Shown: in pieces, positions 6,179-6,265 of the stretch | Position numbering within the stretch: position 1 is the first letter of the stretch | Layout: every line of letters starts with the position of its first letter | DNA from: Verrucomicrobiota bacterium | GTDB lineage: Bacteria; Verrucomicrobiota; Verrucomicrobiia; Verrucomicrobiales; DEV007 | Assembly: GCA_020630835.1 (NCBI GenBank) | Contig: JAHDIL010000111.1 | Location: forward strand, 1-6,265 | Direction: 5' to 3' | Length of the DNA: 6,265 bases | The notes under the pieces: model-generated | Told to the model about the DNA's origin: nothing | Seen by the model: the letters and a program-made list of their open reading frames with translations, nothing else | Database searches by the model: none | Translations under genes and position numbers: made by a program

Positions 6179-6265
6179 AGGTAGTGAGAATATCCAAATT
6201 CCCCCAAGCCGCCAGCAAATTCGCTGAGGAGAGCGTGACGTTGCACAGCTGCTCCTAAGCGGAGG
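6172..6265 (-). CDS. Possible 3' end of an upstream leftward gene (partial)
   Basis: On the minus strand a frame enters from the right edge and stays open for 30 codons, ending in TAG at 6174-6172. It would overlap the mutarotase ATG by 7 bases, the kind of overlap seen in translationally coupled genes. The visible tail ends in GEFGYSHYLW and I do not recognise it. The stretch is short and another frame here is also open, so this is weak. If not coding, these 87 bases are the mutarotase leader; I see no clear promoter in them. Confidence 0.2.
   Translation of the reverse strand, partial: LRLGAAVQRHALLSEFAGGLGEFGYSHYLW

Overview
The window holds four recognisable protein-coding loci, one of them split by an apparent frameshift, and two possible gene fragments at the edges. 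It looks like chromosomal DNA of a free-living bacterium. A secreted FAD-dependent oxidoreductase with a C-terminal golvesin/xanthan-lyase-type beta domain, and the lack of Shine-Dalgarno sequences before every start, would fit the Planctomycetota/Verrucomicrobiota group, perhaps a marine Opitutae-like verrucomicrobium. This is inference from gene content; no rRNA or marker gene is present to prove it.

Layout. Bases 1-114 may be the 5' end of a leftward membrane-protein gene. Bases 115-254 are a very AT-rich spacer between it and the rightward genes. lemA (255-851) is followed after 24 bases by an M48 zinc metallopeptidase gene. This LemA plus M48/HtpX-like pairing is widespread, and the two are probably co-transcribed. 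The peptidase gene is read in one frame to about base 1822 and in another from base 1826 to 2827. Conserved M48 sequence crosses the junction, so this is one gene of about 650 codons carrying a one-base loss, or a sequence error. Its long C-terminal extension contains two spaced motifs that resemble TerB-type helical modules.

A 220-base spacer (2828-3047) with a strong hairpin and two palindromes separates this pair from the secreted FAD oxidoreductase gene (3048-5174). A 167-base convergent spacer (5175-5341) with three small inverted repeats follows. On the minus strand lies a D-hexose-6-phosphate mutarotase (aldose 1-epimerase family) gene (5342-6178). A short open frame on the minus strand at the right edge overlaps its start by 7 bases and could be the tail of an upstream gene.

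How the genes fit together. LemA and the M48 protease probably act together at the cytoplasmic membrane in envelope protein quality control. The FAD enzyme is exported and may act on glycans or another envelope substrate. The mutarotase is a cytoplasmic sugar-phosphate enzyme. I see no single pathway joining the three units, no mobile element, no CRISPR array and no RNA gene. The most notable points are the frameshift in the protease and its two-motif C-terminal extension; I found no convincing new system.
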